64,000 bases of DNA from Paraburkholderia domus (GCF_905220705.1 NZ_CAJNAT010000008.1:124001-188000); one strand, 5' to 3'. Positions 40,962-49,933 are shown, counted from the stretch's first letter. Made by a program: numbers and translations. Notes: generated from the sequence alone by a model not told the origin.

Positions 40962-42122
40962 TCAGAATGCGTGACGCATCCCCACGGTAACCGCCACTTG
41001 CGAGTTCGACGACGACGGCGAAAGCGTGTTGATCATGGCGTGCGCGAGCACGGAGTCCGCAGGCGCACCGTGTACGTTCTGATAGACGCCTTCAAGATAG
41101 AAGTCGGTGCGCTTGCTGATCGAATAATCGGTCTGAAGCATCGCCGTATTCCATCCCGGCGACGAGCCGTTGTACGCACCATGCGTGTAGGTATACGCGC
41201 CCGATACGCTCAACGCAGGGGTAAGCGCATACTTGACGTTCGCTTCGTAGTTGTCGAGACGCAACGAGCCACTCAGGGTTCCGGCGGAAGAGTCGTTTGC
41301 ACCGAGGTACGTGCCGGTTCCGAAAGAGAAGACGCCCGACGCATTGTCCAGCTGCGTATGGCTCCAGACCAGGCCAACGGTAGCCGGTCCGAACGTGTAG
41401 TTACCGCCAAGCGACCAGATACGCTGGCGCTGCGCGAGGAAGTTCGCGCTGGTATCGCCCGTGGTAACGGCACCGCCCGCGTTACCCGCGTTGTTGAATT
41501 GCAGGTATCCGGCGGCAAGATTGACAGGCCCTTGTGTGTACGAAACGCCGAAGCCGTATGAGCGGTTGTTCGCAAAGCTGCCTGCCTTGTTGCTGAAGGC
41601 ATACATGGTTTCGAAAGTGACGCCGTGGTAGGTCGGGCTCGCGTACTTGACCGTGTTGTTGACAACGACTGAGTCCGCAGCAAGGTTGTCGTTTTCGAAC
41701 GGATGCGCGGCCATGTTGCCGCCCCACGTGTTGGACCCTGCCGTGAGCGGACCGACCAGGTCGTTCATCACGTCAAACTGGCGGCCGAACGTCAAGGTGC
41801 CGTATGGATCGCTTTGCAAACCGACCCACGCCTGAGAACCAAAACCGTCGCCGGAGAAAGCCTGAGCGCCGTTATTCAGCAGGAACCCCTGCTCCAGCTT
41901 GAAGACCGCATGCAAGCCGCCACCGAGATCCTCCGAACCCTTGAGACCGAAGACCGTGTTTTGCGTCGAACTGGTCACTTCCTGCCAGTTGCTATGGCCG
42001 CCCTGATTGTTCGTGTAGATCAATCCCGCATCGATAAGACCATAAAGCGTCACGCTGCTTTGCGCATGCGCCGAAATAGCAAAGGCGCCGGAAAGCGCGA
42101 CCGCGAGTAAAGATTTTTTCAT
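40962..42122 (-). CDS. Gram-negative porin (OmpC/Porin_4 type)
   Basis: A 386-residue outer-membrane porin. The signal peptide is residues 1-20 (ending AHA), then the mature N-terminus SSVTLYGLIDAGL, which is diagnostic for Burkholderia porins. Alternating aromatic beta strands continue to the C-terminal VTVGMRHAF ending in phenylalanine, needed for BAM assembly. A PxxGxxxFGRQFDVM-type segment (YGTLTFGRQFDVM) forms part of the constriction loop region. It would assemble as a trimer for passage of small hydrophilic solutes. The promoter region upstream (42123-42585) is long and comparatively AT-rich, suggesting regulation. Confidence 0.93.
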   Translation of the reverse strand: MKKSLLAVALSGAFAISAHAQSSVTLYGLIDAGLIYTNNQGGHSNWQEVTSSTQNTVFGLKGSEDLGGGLHAVFKLEQGFLLNNGAQAFSGDGFGSQAWVGLQSDPYGTLTFGRQFDVMNDLVGPLTAGSNTWGGNMAAHPFENDNLAADSVVVNNTVKYASPTYHGVTFETMYAFSNKAGSFANNRSYGFGVSYTQGPVNLAAGYLQFNNAGNAGGAVTTGDTSANFLAQRQRIWSLGGNYTFGPATVGLVWSHTQLDNASGVFSFGTGTYLGANDSSAGTLSGSLRLDNYEANVKYALTPALSVSGAYTYTHGAYNGSSPGWNTAMLQTDYSISKRTDFYLEGVYQNVHGAPADSVLAHAMINTLSPSSSNSQVAVTVGMRHAF

Positions 42123-42585
42123 ACCTGTTGGCTCCGTGATTTAGCGGTGAGGGTGTAATCAGTTGTGTGTGTTCGATACCCACTGGCGAGCGCGTTGACC
42201 GCCAACAGGACCTACGGACGGACAGGCACCGCATTCGCGCGCCGGTAGCGCGCGAATGGCGAGAACGTCCAATATTGTTTGCTGATTATTGCGTGCAGCG
42301 TATTCCAATGACTTGCCAATGGCGCATGCCGACTACAGTATGGTTTTCAATAGAGTTACGCAGGCGCGTCTTGCAAGCGCCGCCAAAAATAAAGAGTGCG
42401 ATGATATGACGCCTGATATAAATAGCGCGTCAAAAATAAGTTGGCGTGGCGCCAAAATAACAGTGTCGTCGATGCGACGCCGGCTCAAACGTCATGACCG
42501 TCTCGCCCTGGTTACGCAAGAGGTGTTCCACCATCAGCAAATGGCGGTGATAATGGGGTAGAACCTTCATCCCGACGCACCCAAT
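42123..42585. other. Divergent intergenic region between porin and histidine kinase genes
   Basis: 463 bp without a gene. GGAG lies before the porin ATG. The part from about 42340 to 42460 is AT-richer than average (repeated AAAAATAA-type stretches), compatible with promoter or nucleoid-protein sites. No hairpin or regulator box stands out. The kinase ATG has no clear ribosome site. Confidence 0.55.
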
Positions 42586-43803
42586 ATGACCGAAACACGC
42601 CCTAGCCCGCTGCGCAAATTTGCCGATTTCGTTCGCGAGCAACGGACCCGCCTGACCGAGCAATGGATGAAAGCCGTATTCGGCGACACCGACCTCGTCG
42701 AAGCGGACAAGCTCACCTATCAGCAGCTCGCCGATCACCTGCCGGAAATTCTCGAAGGACTATGCCGCGCGCTCGACGTCGAAGATCTCGAACGCGTCGA
42801 GCCGGCGATCGAACGCAATGCCAGAAAACACGGCATGATCCGCTGGCGTCAAGGCTACCGGATCGAGGAACTCGTGCGCGAACTCGATCTGTTTCATCGG
42901 GTGCTCAGCGACGCGCTAGAAGAATTCGCAGGCCAGGACAGCACGTTCACGCGCCGCCATGAAAACCGGGCGCGGCGCCTCGTCGCCGAAACATTCAGCA
43001 TGGTAACGGTCACGTCGATCCGTGAAGTTGTCAGCGAACGGGACCGCAAGATCGACGAGTACACCGGCAGGCTCGAGCGCGCCAATCATGAACTGACACT
43101 CAAGCAGCGGCTGGTCGGCGATCTTTACGAGTCACGCATGCAGATCACCCGCAGCGTGGTCCACGATCTGCGCAATTTTCTGAACGCGTTTTCCATTGCG
43201 CTGCAATTGATCGAACGGGCGCCTTCAAAGGCCGATATGGCGTTGACGCTGGCCAACCGGCAGGCCTCGGATATGAAACAACTCGTCGACCAGATGGTCG
43301 AGTACTCCGTCGTGCTCGGTGAGAGTACGCAGCTCACGCGCGAGCCCGTTGATGTGCATGCACTTTACGATGAACTCGTCGCCTCCTCGCGTCCGGCAAT
43401 CGAAGCCAAAGGACTGAAGTTGCGCGCCACGTTCGATCCGGCGCTGTCCACTGTCACGTCCAATCGTCTCAAGCTCAAGCAGATTGCAGTCAATCTCCTC
43501 TCCAACGCAACGAAGTACACGAAGTCCGGCGAGATCGAACTTGCGTTCGCAGCGGCGGGTGCGAAGCACTGGTCGATTCGCGTGTCGGATACCGGCGTGG
43601 GCATTGCGCCTTCGGATACGGACCGGGTATTCGACGAATTCGAACGCGCCGCGGGCGAAGATATTCCCGGTACCGGCCTCGGCCTCGCGATCGTCAAGGA
43701 GCTTTGCCGCGTGTTGAGCGGTCAGATCGATTTTGCGTCACGCGAAGGCGTAGGGACCACGTTCGAAATCCGCTTTCCGCTGGAGCTCGCTGAAACCGAA
43801 TAA
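42586..43803 (+). CDS. Soluble sensor histidine kinase with RsbRD-like N-terminal domain
   Basis: A 405-residue histidine kinase without transmembrane segments. Residues 10-135 form an all-helical domain resembling the RsbR/RsbRD N-terminal sensory domain (EQWMKAVFGD, EGLCRALDVEDLERVEPAIERNARKHG, RIEELVRELDLFHRVLSDAL). A coiled-coil linker (about 150-180) leads to a HisKA-type helix with phospho-acceptor H193 in VVHDLRNFLNAFS, then a HATPase domain with the N box NLLSNATKYT, G1 DTGVGIAP and GTGLGLAIVKEL. No response regulator gene is adjacent, so it is an orphan. It probably senses an intracellular signal. Confidence 0.87.
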   Translation: MTETRPSPLRKFADFVREQRTRLTEQWMKAVFGDTDLVEADKLTYQQLADHLPEILEGLCRALDVEDLERVEPAIERNARKHGMIRWRQGYRIEELVRELDLFHRVLSDALEEFAGQDSTFTRRHENRARRLVAETFSMVTVTSIREVVSERDRKIDEYTGRLERANHELTLKQRLVGDLYESRMQITRSVVHDLRNFLNAFSIALQLIERAPSKADMALTLANRQASDMKQLVDQMVEYSVVLGESTQLTREPVDVHALYDELVASSRPAIEAKGLKLRATFDPALSTVTSNRLKLKQIAVNLLSNATKYTKSGEIELAFAAAGAKHWSIRVSDTGVGIAPSDTDRVFDEFERAAGEDIPGTGLGLAIVKELCRVLSGQIDFASREGVGTTFEIRFPLELAETE

Positions 43804-44285
43804 ACGCCTGCTGGCACCTCACGGCTTCAAGCACGAGCGGGAAACATGCGTTCGTTGGTGCGCCCAATTATTACGATTAACAAACAAAAACATTTTATTT
43901 CGTAATAAATAATCGATTAACTCACACGGGCCTTATTCCCGAACGGGTTGACATCCGCACGGATACAGCGTTTTCCGAAGTCACAATTACGGAAATCCGT
44001 TGCATCCTTGACAAACTCTGGTGGCGTCACCTATTTTTCATCTGCCGCCAATATAGGAATAACCGCTTGCGGAAAAATATCCCGAAAAGAACCGGAATAT
44101 CCAGACCGGATATTTAGTTATTCTACGCATTTTGCATAGAGATCTGAATCTATGCGCTTTGAAGTAAGTTGGTCTCAACCGCTGCATGCCGACAATGCAT
44201 CATCAATATTTCGAACTCCGATATATCTTCATCGGCGAGAGCGGCCTTTGTGAAATGGTATCTGAACCCACCACCAAGGATAGAG
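43804..44285. other. AT-rich regulatory region upstream of S10 peptidase gene
   Basis: 482 bp without a gene, with a markedly AT-rich core at 43866-43925. TTATTACGA (43868-43876) is repeated inverted as TCGTAATAA (43900-43908), and CGATTAAC occurs at 43874-43881 and 43914-43921. Further on, GCATAGA and TCTATGC (44134-44140 and 44149-44155) form a perfect 7-bp hairpin. This is the least GC-rich stretch I noticed in the window and could bind H-NS-like proteins or a dedicated regulator. Confidence 0.55.
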
Positions 44286-46130
44286 ATGAAACGAGACGAG
44301 CGTCTTACCGGCCATAGCCTTCATCGCCAACATCGCCAGGGCAGGCTGCCGGGACTGGGAACTTTAGCGGTCGCGATCATGCTGCTTGGAGGTTGCGGCG
44401 GAGGGGATGGCAGTTCGCCCTCCGGCACGGCTGTGAGCATGCAGCAGACAGCAGCGAATCAACAACTCACCGCGCAACAGGCCGCGCAGTCGCAAGCGCC
44501 AACAGGCAATCAAACCTATATCGACCCGGTCGCCTATTCGGGCAATGCCACCGATGGCCTCGCACCGGCTCAGGCCTCGGAAAAAGCGGCGGTCATGCAC
44601 TACCAGTGGACGTTAGGTAGAACGCCGATCAACTACACCACGACAACAGGCCATTTGACGGCCGCCGATTCGAGTGGCAACCCCGAAGCCACAATGTCCT
44701 ATGTGGCGTACACCGCGCCGAGCACGAACGGCTCACCGCGGCCTGTCACATTCGTCTACAACGGCGGCCCCGGTTCCTCGTCGATCTGGCTGCGGCTCGG
44801 ATCGTTCGCGCCGACGCGGGTCGCCACGCCTGACCCTGTGTTCGGGAACTGGCCGAATTATCCGCTCGTCGACAATAAGGACAGCATGATCGACACCACG
44901 GACATGGTCTTCATCGACCCGCCCGGAACAGGTCTTTCCGAGGCGATTCTGCCGAATACGAACCAGAAGTACTGGACGACCGACGCGGACGTCAACATCA
45001 TGCGCGACTTCATCCAGCGCTATCTGACGGTCAACAATCGCAGCAGTTCGCCGATCTATCTGTACGGCGAATCGTACGGCACGCCTCGCACCGATATGCT
45101 CGCATTGGCGCTTGAATCGGCGGGCGTGCATCTGACCGGCATCGTCCTTCAGTCTTCAATCCTGAACTATTTCGCAGACGCGATCGAGGCCGTCGCCATT
45201 ACGAACTCGACGAGCGCGCTGGCATTGGATACGGATACGTTGGCCGGCTATTTCCCCGGCTACGCCATGGTTGCGGCTTATTTCAACCAGGTATCGCCCA
45301 CTCCGCTCAATCAGGACCTTTACGCGTACCAGGCGGGCCTGTTCGTCACGGCCGAATACAACCGGTTCAGGCGGTATTCGCAATCGTGGGTGCTCAGTCA
45401 GCTAGGCATACCGGATGCGCTGGGTACACCGGTGTTTCCCAACGCCAAAACGCTTCAGGCGTGGACCTTGCCATCCAGTTTGACCGTGCAGGCGCTGCAA
45501 GGCTACTTCGGCGCCAACCCGTTCTCGACGAGCCTCCTGCCCGGCACGACGATCGGCCGGTACGACGGACGCGTGTCATTGCCGAACTCGGATCCGCGTC
45601 TGCAAAACGACGGGGACCCATCCGACATCCTGATCTCCCAGCCGTTCACCACGGCGCTGGCGACGCAGATGCCTGACTACCTGGGATACACGGCGCCGAA
45701 CGCGACCTATTTGCCGCTGAACGACAACATCATCAATGTCTGGGATTTCTCGCACGACGGACAGCCTCTGCCTGACACGATCCCGGATCTGCTAGGCGCG
45801 CTGACGCTCAACCCGCAACTCAAGGTGCTCTCGGAAAACGGCTTTCATGATCTGGCCACACCGTTCTTCAATACCGAGAAGCAACTGGCGCGGCTGCAAA
45901 CGGTACCCGGTCTGAATCCGGACTTGCAGGTCAACTTCTTCCAGGGCGGCCATATGATCTACCTGGATGACGTTGCCCGCCCGCTGATGAAACGGGATCT
46001 GGTGCGCTTTTATCGGGGAACGCCGCTTCCGGATGCACTCGCGCTCTGGACGCTGCCCGCGCCGTGGCGTGACGAAAGCCCCGCCAGTCAGCCAACCGCC
46101 ACTGCCACGGCGCAAGCCACGGCACCCTGA
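44286..46130 (+). CDS. S10-family serine peptidase lipoprotein
   Basis: A 614-residue serine carboxypeptidase-like protein. The N-terminus has a hydrophobic segment ending in the lipobox L-G-G-C (C37), so it is a predicted lipoprotein, followed by a Gln/Ala/Ser-rich linker (about 45-75). The peptidase core has the S10 features VTFVYNGGPGSSSIWLRLGS (oxyanion hole), VFIDPPGTGLSE, nucleophile S263 in YGESYGTPR, aspartate in ENGFHDLATP, and histidine in FQGGHMIYLDD. The start at 44286 follows AAGGA; a 39-codon extension to 44169 is not supported. The C-terminal tail is Ala/Thr-rich. It is followed by an EF-hand gene after 61 bp, possibly co-transcribed. Confidence 0.88.
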   Translation: MKRDERLTGHSLHRQHRQGRLPGLGTLAVAIMLLGGCGGGDGSSPSGTAVSMQQTAANQQLTAQQAAQSQAPTGNQTYIDPVAYSGNATDGLAPAQASEKAAVMHYQWTLGRTPINYTTTTGHLTAADSSGNPEATMSYVAYTAPSTNGSPRPVTFVYNGGPGSSSIWLRLGSFAPTRVATPDPVFGNWPNYPLVDNKDSMIDTTDMVFIDPPGTGLSEAILPNTNQKYWTTDADVNIMRDFIQRYLTVNNRSSSPIYLYGESYGTPRTDMLALALESAGVHLTGIVLQSSILNYFADAIEAVAITNSTSALALDTDTLAGYFPGYAMVAAYFNQVSPTPLNQDLYAYQAGLFVTAEYNRFRRYSQSWVLSQLGIPDALGTPVFPNAKTLQAWTLPSSLTVQALQGYFGANPFSTSLLPGTTIGRYDGRVSLPNSDPRLQNDGDPSDILISQPFTTALATQMPDYLGYTAPNATYLPLNDNIINVWDFSHDGQPLPDTIPDLLGALTLNPQLKVLSENGFHDLATPFFNTEKQLARLQTVPGLNPDLQVNFFQGGHMIYLDDVARPLMKRDLVRFYRGTPLPDALALWTLPAPWRDESPASQPTATATAQATAP

Positions 46131-46191
46131 CTGAACTGACGCGATGTGCCTCGTTCGCGATACTCTATTCACTCAATCAATGCGAGTCATC

Positions 46192-46584
46192 ATGTCTCTT
46201 TTCGATATGTTGCGGCGTGTTTCCCCGTTGATCGCCCTCGGCTGCTTTATTGGCAGCGCGCATGCGTTACCGCCGCAAGCGGTGGCGCCCGCGACGCCGC
46301 CAAGCGGGGCCAAGGGCGTCGACGGTCCGTTCTTTCCTCAAAACCGTGCCGCCCCCATCGCGCCGTCGACCGGCACGGCACTGCAGCAGGAAGCTCAACA
46401 GCGGCTCGAAGCGCGGCTGGGAGCGAACACGGCCCTTAGCAATGGCGCGGCGGTCACGAAAGCTCAAGCCCAGACCGAGGGACTCGGCTATGTCGCCAAG
46501 CACTTCGACCAGATCGATACAAGTCATAAAGGAAGTGTGACCATGAGCGACGTCAGGCAGTATCTGCAGCAGCAGGGGCGATAG
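46192..46584 (+). CDS. Small exported EF-hand protein
   Basis: A 130-residue protein with a signal peptide (about residues 1-22, ending in AHA) and one EF-hand near the C-terminus: the loop is D-x-D-x-S-x-K-G-x-V, in FDQIDTSHKGSVTMSDVRQYL. The middle is rich in Pro, Ala and Gln. A single EF-hand suggests calcium binding or dimerisation in the periplasm. The ATG at 46192 begins the signal peptide; in-frame ATGs at 46144 and 46180 are alternatives. It directly follows the S10 peptidase gene. Confidence 0.78.
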   Translation: MSLFDMLRRVSPLIALGCFIGSAHALPPQAVAPATPPSGAKGVDGPFFPQNRAAPIAPSTGTALQQEAQQRLEARLGANTALSNGAAVTKAQAQTEGLGYVAKHFDQIDTSHKGSVTMSDVRQYLQQQGR

Positions 46585-46637
46585 CGACTGGCGATTGGTC
46601 AAGGCATTGCTTCTTCGGAAGACCGTCTTTGACAGGT

Positions 46638-46662
46638 GCGAATGGCCGCTCCGGCCATTCGC
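46638..46662. terminator. Convergent hairpin between EF-hand gene and minus-strand operon
   Basis: GCGAATGGCCG (46638-46648) and CGGCCATTCGC (46652-46662) form a perfect 11-bp stem with a 3-nt loop in the 82-bp convergent gap. It probably acts for both sides; no T-run is seen. Confidence 0.6.
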
Positions 46663-46666
46663 CCGT

Positions 46667-47062
46667 CTATCTCGCCCCGGCGTTCCCGGCCGCCCGCAAA
46701 CATCCGCTCATTGCGCCGCCGCGGTCGCTCAACCCGCGCACCACGACCTCGGACGATTTGCCATCACGTCTCGCCAATTCGGCGAGGTCGAGCAACGCCG
46801 CGTATTTTGCCGAACAGTCCTGTGCGGGTTCAATCGCTCGGTGCACGGCGTGCGTTTCAATATTCGTGATGCCCTCACCCACCGCAATCGCCACGCCTGC
46901 AGCAACGATCATCGTTGCCAACGCGCTTACCTTGCATAACGTCCGTGTGCGTACCGCGTTGAAACGTGACCGGACCGCCTTCGCACTTCCCTGCTCGCTC
47001 ATCCAGGCCGGACCGGCTTGCCCGGCCGCCTCGCTCGTTCTCGCCCGCACGTTTTTACTCAT
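46667..47062 (-). CDS. Small single-pass membrane protein coupled to the repeat protein
   Basis: A 131-residue hypothetical protein with one likely transmembrane helix (ALATMIVAAGVAIAVGEGI, about residues 52-70). Before it lies a basic N-terminal segment (RSRFNAVRTRT), after it a soluble region with two cysteines. The ATG overlaps the stop of the upstream repeat-protein gene by 4 nt (47059-47062), strong evidence that it is real. An internal ATG (MSEQGSAK) is a possible second start. No family recognised. By context it may help anchor or process the repeat protein. Confidence 0.6.
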   Translation of the reverse strand: MSKNVRARTSEAAGQAGPAWMSEQGSAKAVRSRFNAVRTRTLCKVSALATMIVAAGVAIAVGEGITNIETHAVHRAIEPAQDCSAKYAALLDLAELARRDGKSSEVVVRGLSDRGGAMSGCLRAAGNAGAR

Positions 47063-48003
47063 GACCAGTGCGCCGGCACCCAGACATTCCCCACCCAGTG
47101 TCCCGGCACCCACACTGCAGGGCGCGGCGCAGGCGTCACATAGACAACGCGCGGTGCAACATACACAGCAGGCGGCGGGGGCGGCGGAACGTAGACAACC
47201 GGAGGCGGCGGCACATACACAACCGGAGGCGGCACGACAACAACTGGCTTTGGCGCGACGACGACCGTCGTGCTGCCCGTCGTGACGACGCCGGTGGTCG
47301 TGACGGTCCCGCTTGTCGTCACCGTGTTGCCGTACGTACCTGTCGCGCTCGTCGACGTCGTAACGACGCCCGGTGCGACACGCGTTGCCGTGCCGGAATG
47401 ATTGACGGTCCCACCATCAGACCCCGTCACCGTACCGGAACGCGAGCACGAAGCACCCGCGCAACTGGTCGATGCTGAATGGTTGACCGTATTGCCGTTC
47501 GAGCCCGTGATCGATCCGGACGACGAATACTGGCCAGGCGCAGTTTTGGTCACATCGCCCGACGTGGTGGCTGTTTTGCCGTCCGGTCCGGTAAGGTTGC
47601 CGGTGTGCGAACACGTGCCGCCTGCACAGTTGGTATCGCCGTTGTGCTGGACCTGGTTGCCGTAGCGTCCCGTCGCGGTGCCTGAATTCGAGAACTGGCC
47701 CGGTGCGTTGCGGGTCACCGTGCCGGTGTTGGTCGCCAGGCCGCCGTAGGGACCGGCCACGCCGCCCGCATGCGAACAACTGCCACCGCCACACGAGCCG
47801 TAACGCGCGCCGTTGTAGGTACCGCGCGAGGTGTACGCGGTACCGTGCTGCGACCAGGCGAAAGCCGACGCGCTGCCGAGCGCGAGCACGGCGACGGTTG
47901 CGCTGAGCACGAGCTTGCGCAGCGTGCCGCGTACGGATGCGATGGGTGTCACGGAGGCAGAGAAAGCGTCGGTGGTTGGGGCGGCGAACGAACAGTTTTT
48001 CAC
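47059..48003 (-). CDS. Exported Cys/Gly/Thr-rich repeat protein with proline-rich C-terminus
   Basis: A 314-residue surface or periplasmic protein. It begins with an unusually long N-terminal segment before the hydrophobic signal (KLVLSATVAVLALGSASAFA). The body has about three ~54-residue repeats, each with a C-x-G-x-x-C type pair (SCGGGSC, NCAGGTC, SCAGASC) followed by S-x-x-G-x-x-x-G-x-x-G and an APG-Q/V turn. The C-terminus is Pro/Val/Tyr-rich (VYVPPPP repeats) and ends in WVPGHWVGNVWVPAHWS, a W-x-P-x-H-W motif found in exported proteins. The GTG at 48003 is chosen because AAGGA lies 7 nt upstream. It overlaps genes on both sides by 4 nt. Function unknown. Confidence 0.78.
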   Translation of the reverse strand: MKNCSFAAPTTDAFSASVTPIASVRGTLRKLVLSATVAVLALGSASAFAWSQHGTAYTSRGTYNGARYGSCGGGSCSHAGGVAGPYGGLATNTGTVTRNAPGQFSNSGTATGRYGNQVQHNGDTNCAGGTCSHTGNLTGPDGKTATTSGDVTKTAPGQYSSSGSITGSNGNTVNHSASTSCAGASCSRSGTVTGSDGGTVNHSGTATRVAPGVVTTSTSATGTYGNTVTTSGTVTTTGVVTTGSTTVVVAPKPVVVVPPPVVYVPPPPVVYVPPPPPPAVYVAPRVVYVTPAPRPAVWVPGHWVGNVWVPAHWS

Positions 48004-48281
48004 GGTATGTCCTTCTTGATTTCGGGCCACTTCTGCGCACTGCGGCGTGGCGACGAACGGACTATAGAAGGACGCGTGGTTTTAATCAGCAATGAAGATA
48101 TGTCACCCTGTTTCACCACGACAGAGGCCTGCTGGGCAAGGCTTTCCGGGCGATTTAACTGGGTCGCGACATAGTCCGACATAAATTGTTGCGGGTCGAA
48201 CTCCGCCCGTGCCGCAAGCAGCGGCGAGCCCGGCAGCGAACCATGTTCGACACCGCCGCGACACTTTTCCGAAATACGCAT
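48000..48281 (-). CDS. Possible 93-residue ORF upstream of the repeat protein
   Basis: An ATG-initiated ORF whose TGA overlaps the GTG start of the repeat-protein gene (GTGA, 48000-48003). The central segment (EFDPQQFMSDYVATQLNRPE) looks protein-like, while the last ~25 residues are basic and less convincing. No ribosome site precedes it and no family is recognised. It is either the first member of a three-gene coupled set or the eroded end of an older gene. The remainder of 48031-48357 is the divergent promoter region of the phosphoesterase. Confidence 0.35.
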   Translation of the reverse strand: MRISEKCRGGVEHGSLPGSPLLAARAEFDPQQFMSDYVATQLNRPESLAQQASVVVKQGDISSLLIKTTRPSIVRSSPRRSAQKWPEIKKDIP

Positions 48282-48357
48282 GTCGTAGGGTTCGATGAAC
48301 GGAACGGCACAAGCCGCTTGCGTATCACCCCCGCTTACTCTTCCTCAAGAGGCGCAT

Positions 48358-49824
48358 ATGTCGGCAAAACGCGAGTCGAAATCCAAAGCCAAGGCGAAAG
48401 AAAGCACGGCGAAAGCTGAAGGGAAACGAAAATCGGCCGGCAAGGCCGCGGCATCCAGCAAAAGGGCCACCGCGCCCGCTAGTGGTTCAAACGTGCCAGC
48501 CAGTACCGCCACCGCGGCCGCGCTCCGTCCACGGTTGCTGGAGCAGCCCGTGTTCGCCCAGCCTCAGCCGACCGCGGACCCAACGGTGTTTCGTGTGCCC
48601 CATCCGTCGGACGATGCTGCCTACAAGGAAATCGACAAGCTCAATGCAGAGCACAAACTGTTTCCGTTGCCGTTTCCCGCGCCGAGAGGTGGCGTGGAGC
48701 CCCAACTCACGCTGGCCCAAGTCATGGGTAACAACGCAACCGCCATCGACCGAATCACAGCCGCCGGACAACTGGTATTTCATGCGCTAGGTGATTGCGG
48801 CAGTACGAAAGGCCCGACGACCCAAAACGAAGTGACCGACAAATTGACCGCCGACTTCAACGAAGCCAATACCAGCGAGATACCCCAATTTGCCTTGTTT
48901 CTCGGCGACGTCGTCTATAGCTTTGGCGAGGGCAAGTACTATTACGATCAGTTTTACGAACCGTATCGAGACTATCCGGCGCCGATCCTCGCCTGCGCCG
49001 GCAACCATGACGGCATGGTTTCACCGGAAGCGCACGCTACGAGTCTCACCGCGTACCTGCGAAATTTTTGTGCGGAGACGTTCGCCGTGACGCCCGAAGC
49101 CGGCGGACTGTCGCGCACCGCGCAAATCCAGCCCGGCGTGTTCTTCACATTCGATGCTCCGTTCGTGCGCGTGCTGGTGATTTACAGCAACACGCTCGAA
49201 GATCCCGGTGTGATTTCAGACCCAACCATCGGACGCACTCAACTCGACTTTCTCGATGCCGCGCTCAAGCGTGTCAAAGCCGAGAAGTTCACCGGCGCGC
49301 TGCTGATCGCGGATCATCATCCGCCGTACAGCGCGGGCGGACACGGATCGAGCGTCGATATGCTGGCGCAGATCGACAAGGTCTGCGAAGCCAACGGCGT
49401 GTGGCCGCATGCGTTTCTTTCCGGCCATGCGCATAATTATCAGCGCTTCACGCGCACACGAAATGCGGACGGCACGCAGATCCCCTACCTCGTATGCGGC
49501 AACGGTGGACATGGTTTGGTCAAGCTAGCCGCCCAGGGTGCGCCAGCTATCCGCGCGCCGCAAATCATGCAGGCGGCGTCGGCCACCACGGATCAGGTCG
49601 TGCTCGAAAACTACGACGACACCAACTTCGGTTATCTGCGCGTGATCGTCACCGCGGCGCAGTTACGTATCGAGTATCACTCGGCGTCCGACGGTCTCAA
49701 CACGAAAGCGCCGAACGACTTCGTCACGATCAACCTCGCCGAGCGCAAAGTGGCTCATTTCGTTGCGTCGGATATGGGGCATCCGACTGCGGCCAAGGCC
49801 GTGCGCGCATTGATGCGTCGTTAG
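48358..49824 (+). CDS. Calcineurin-like metallophosphoesterase
   Basis: A 488-residue two-metal phosphoesterase. The conserved blocks appear in order: LGDCGSTKG (D-x-H/C region), FALFLGDVVYSF (GD), ACAGNHDGM (GNHD), ADHHPPYS (H) and FLSGHAHNYQRF (GHxH). The first ~60 residues are Lys/Ala/Ser-rich (KRESKSKAKAKES) and look like a disordered basic tail with no signal peptide, so the protein is probably cytoplasmic and may bind nucleic acid or membrane surfaces. Substrate unknown. The ATG at 48358 follows AAGAGG; a 21-codon extension is unlikely. Confidence 0.85.
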   Translation: MSAKRESKSKAKAKESTAKAEGKRKSAGKAAASSKRATAPASGSNVPASTATAAALRPRLLEQPVFAQPQPTADPTVFRVPHPSDDAAYKEIDKLNAEHKLFPLPFPAPRGGVEPQLTLAQVMGNNATAIDRITAAGQLVFHALGDCGSTKGPTTQNEVTDKLTADFNEANTSEIPQFALFLGDVVYSFGEGKYYYDQFYEPYRDYPAPILACAGNHDGMVSPEAHATSLTAYLRNFCAETFAVTPEAGGLSRTAQIQPGVFFTFDAPFVRVLVIYSNTLEDPGVISDPTIGRTQLDFLDAALKRVKAEKFTGALLIADHHPPYSAGGHGSSVDMLAQIDKVCEANGVWPHAFLSGHAHNYQRFTRTRNADGTQIPYLVCGNGGHGLVKLAAQGAPAIRAPQIMQAASATTDQVVLENYDDTNFGYLRVIVTAAQLRIEYHSASDGLNTKAPNDFVTINLAERKVAHFVASDMGHPTAAKAVRALMRR

Positions 49825-49897
49825 TGCGTCGCTTGTGCGTCGCTTGTGCGTTGTTGGTGCCGGGACTTCGCGCCGTACGCCCGGCTCCGATACACGT

Positions 49898-49933
49898 CAC
49901 CTTGAGCCTCGCGCCGATGCCTGGCTCAAGGTG
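49898..49933 (+). terminator. Hairpin after metallophosphoesterase gene
   Basis: CACCTTGAGCC (49898-49908) and GGCTCAAGGTG (49923-49933) form a perfect 11-bp stem with a 14-nt loop, 74 bp after the stop. No T-run. Just before it, GTGCGTCGCTT is repeated in tandem (49824-49845), starting at the last base of the stop codon. Confidence 0.5.

Noticed and set aside
46629..47285. 218-codon plus-strand ORF near the EF-hand gene
   Set aside because: It overlaps two minus-strand genes linked by a 4-nt overlap and has low-complexity Ala/Pro/Arg composition.
49824..49850. Tandem GTGCGTCGCTT repeat at the end of the metallophosphoesterase gene
   Set aside because: Only about two copies; likely slippage, with no sign of wider function.
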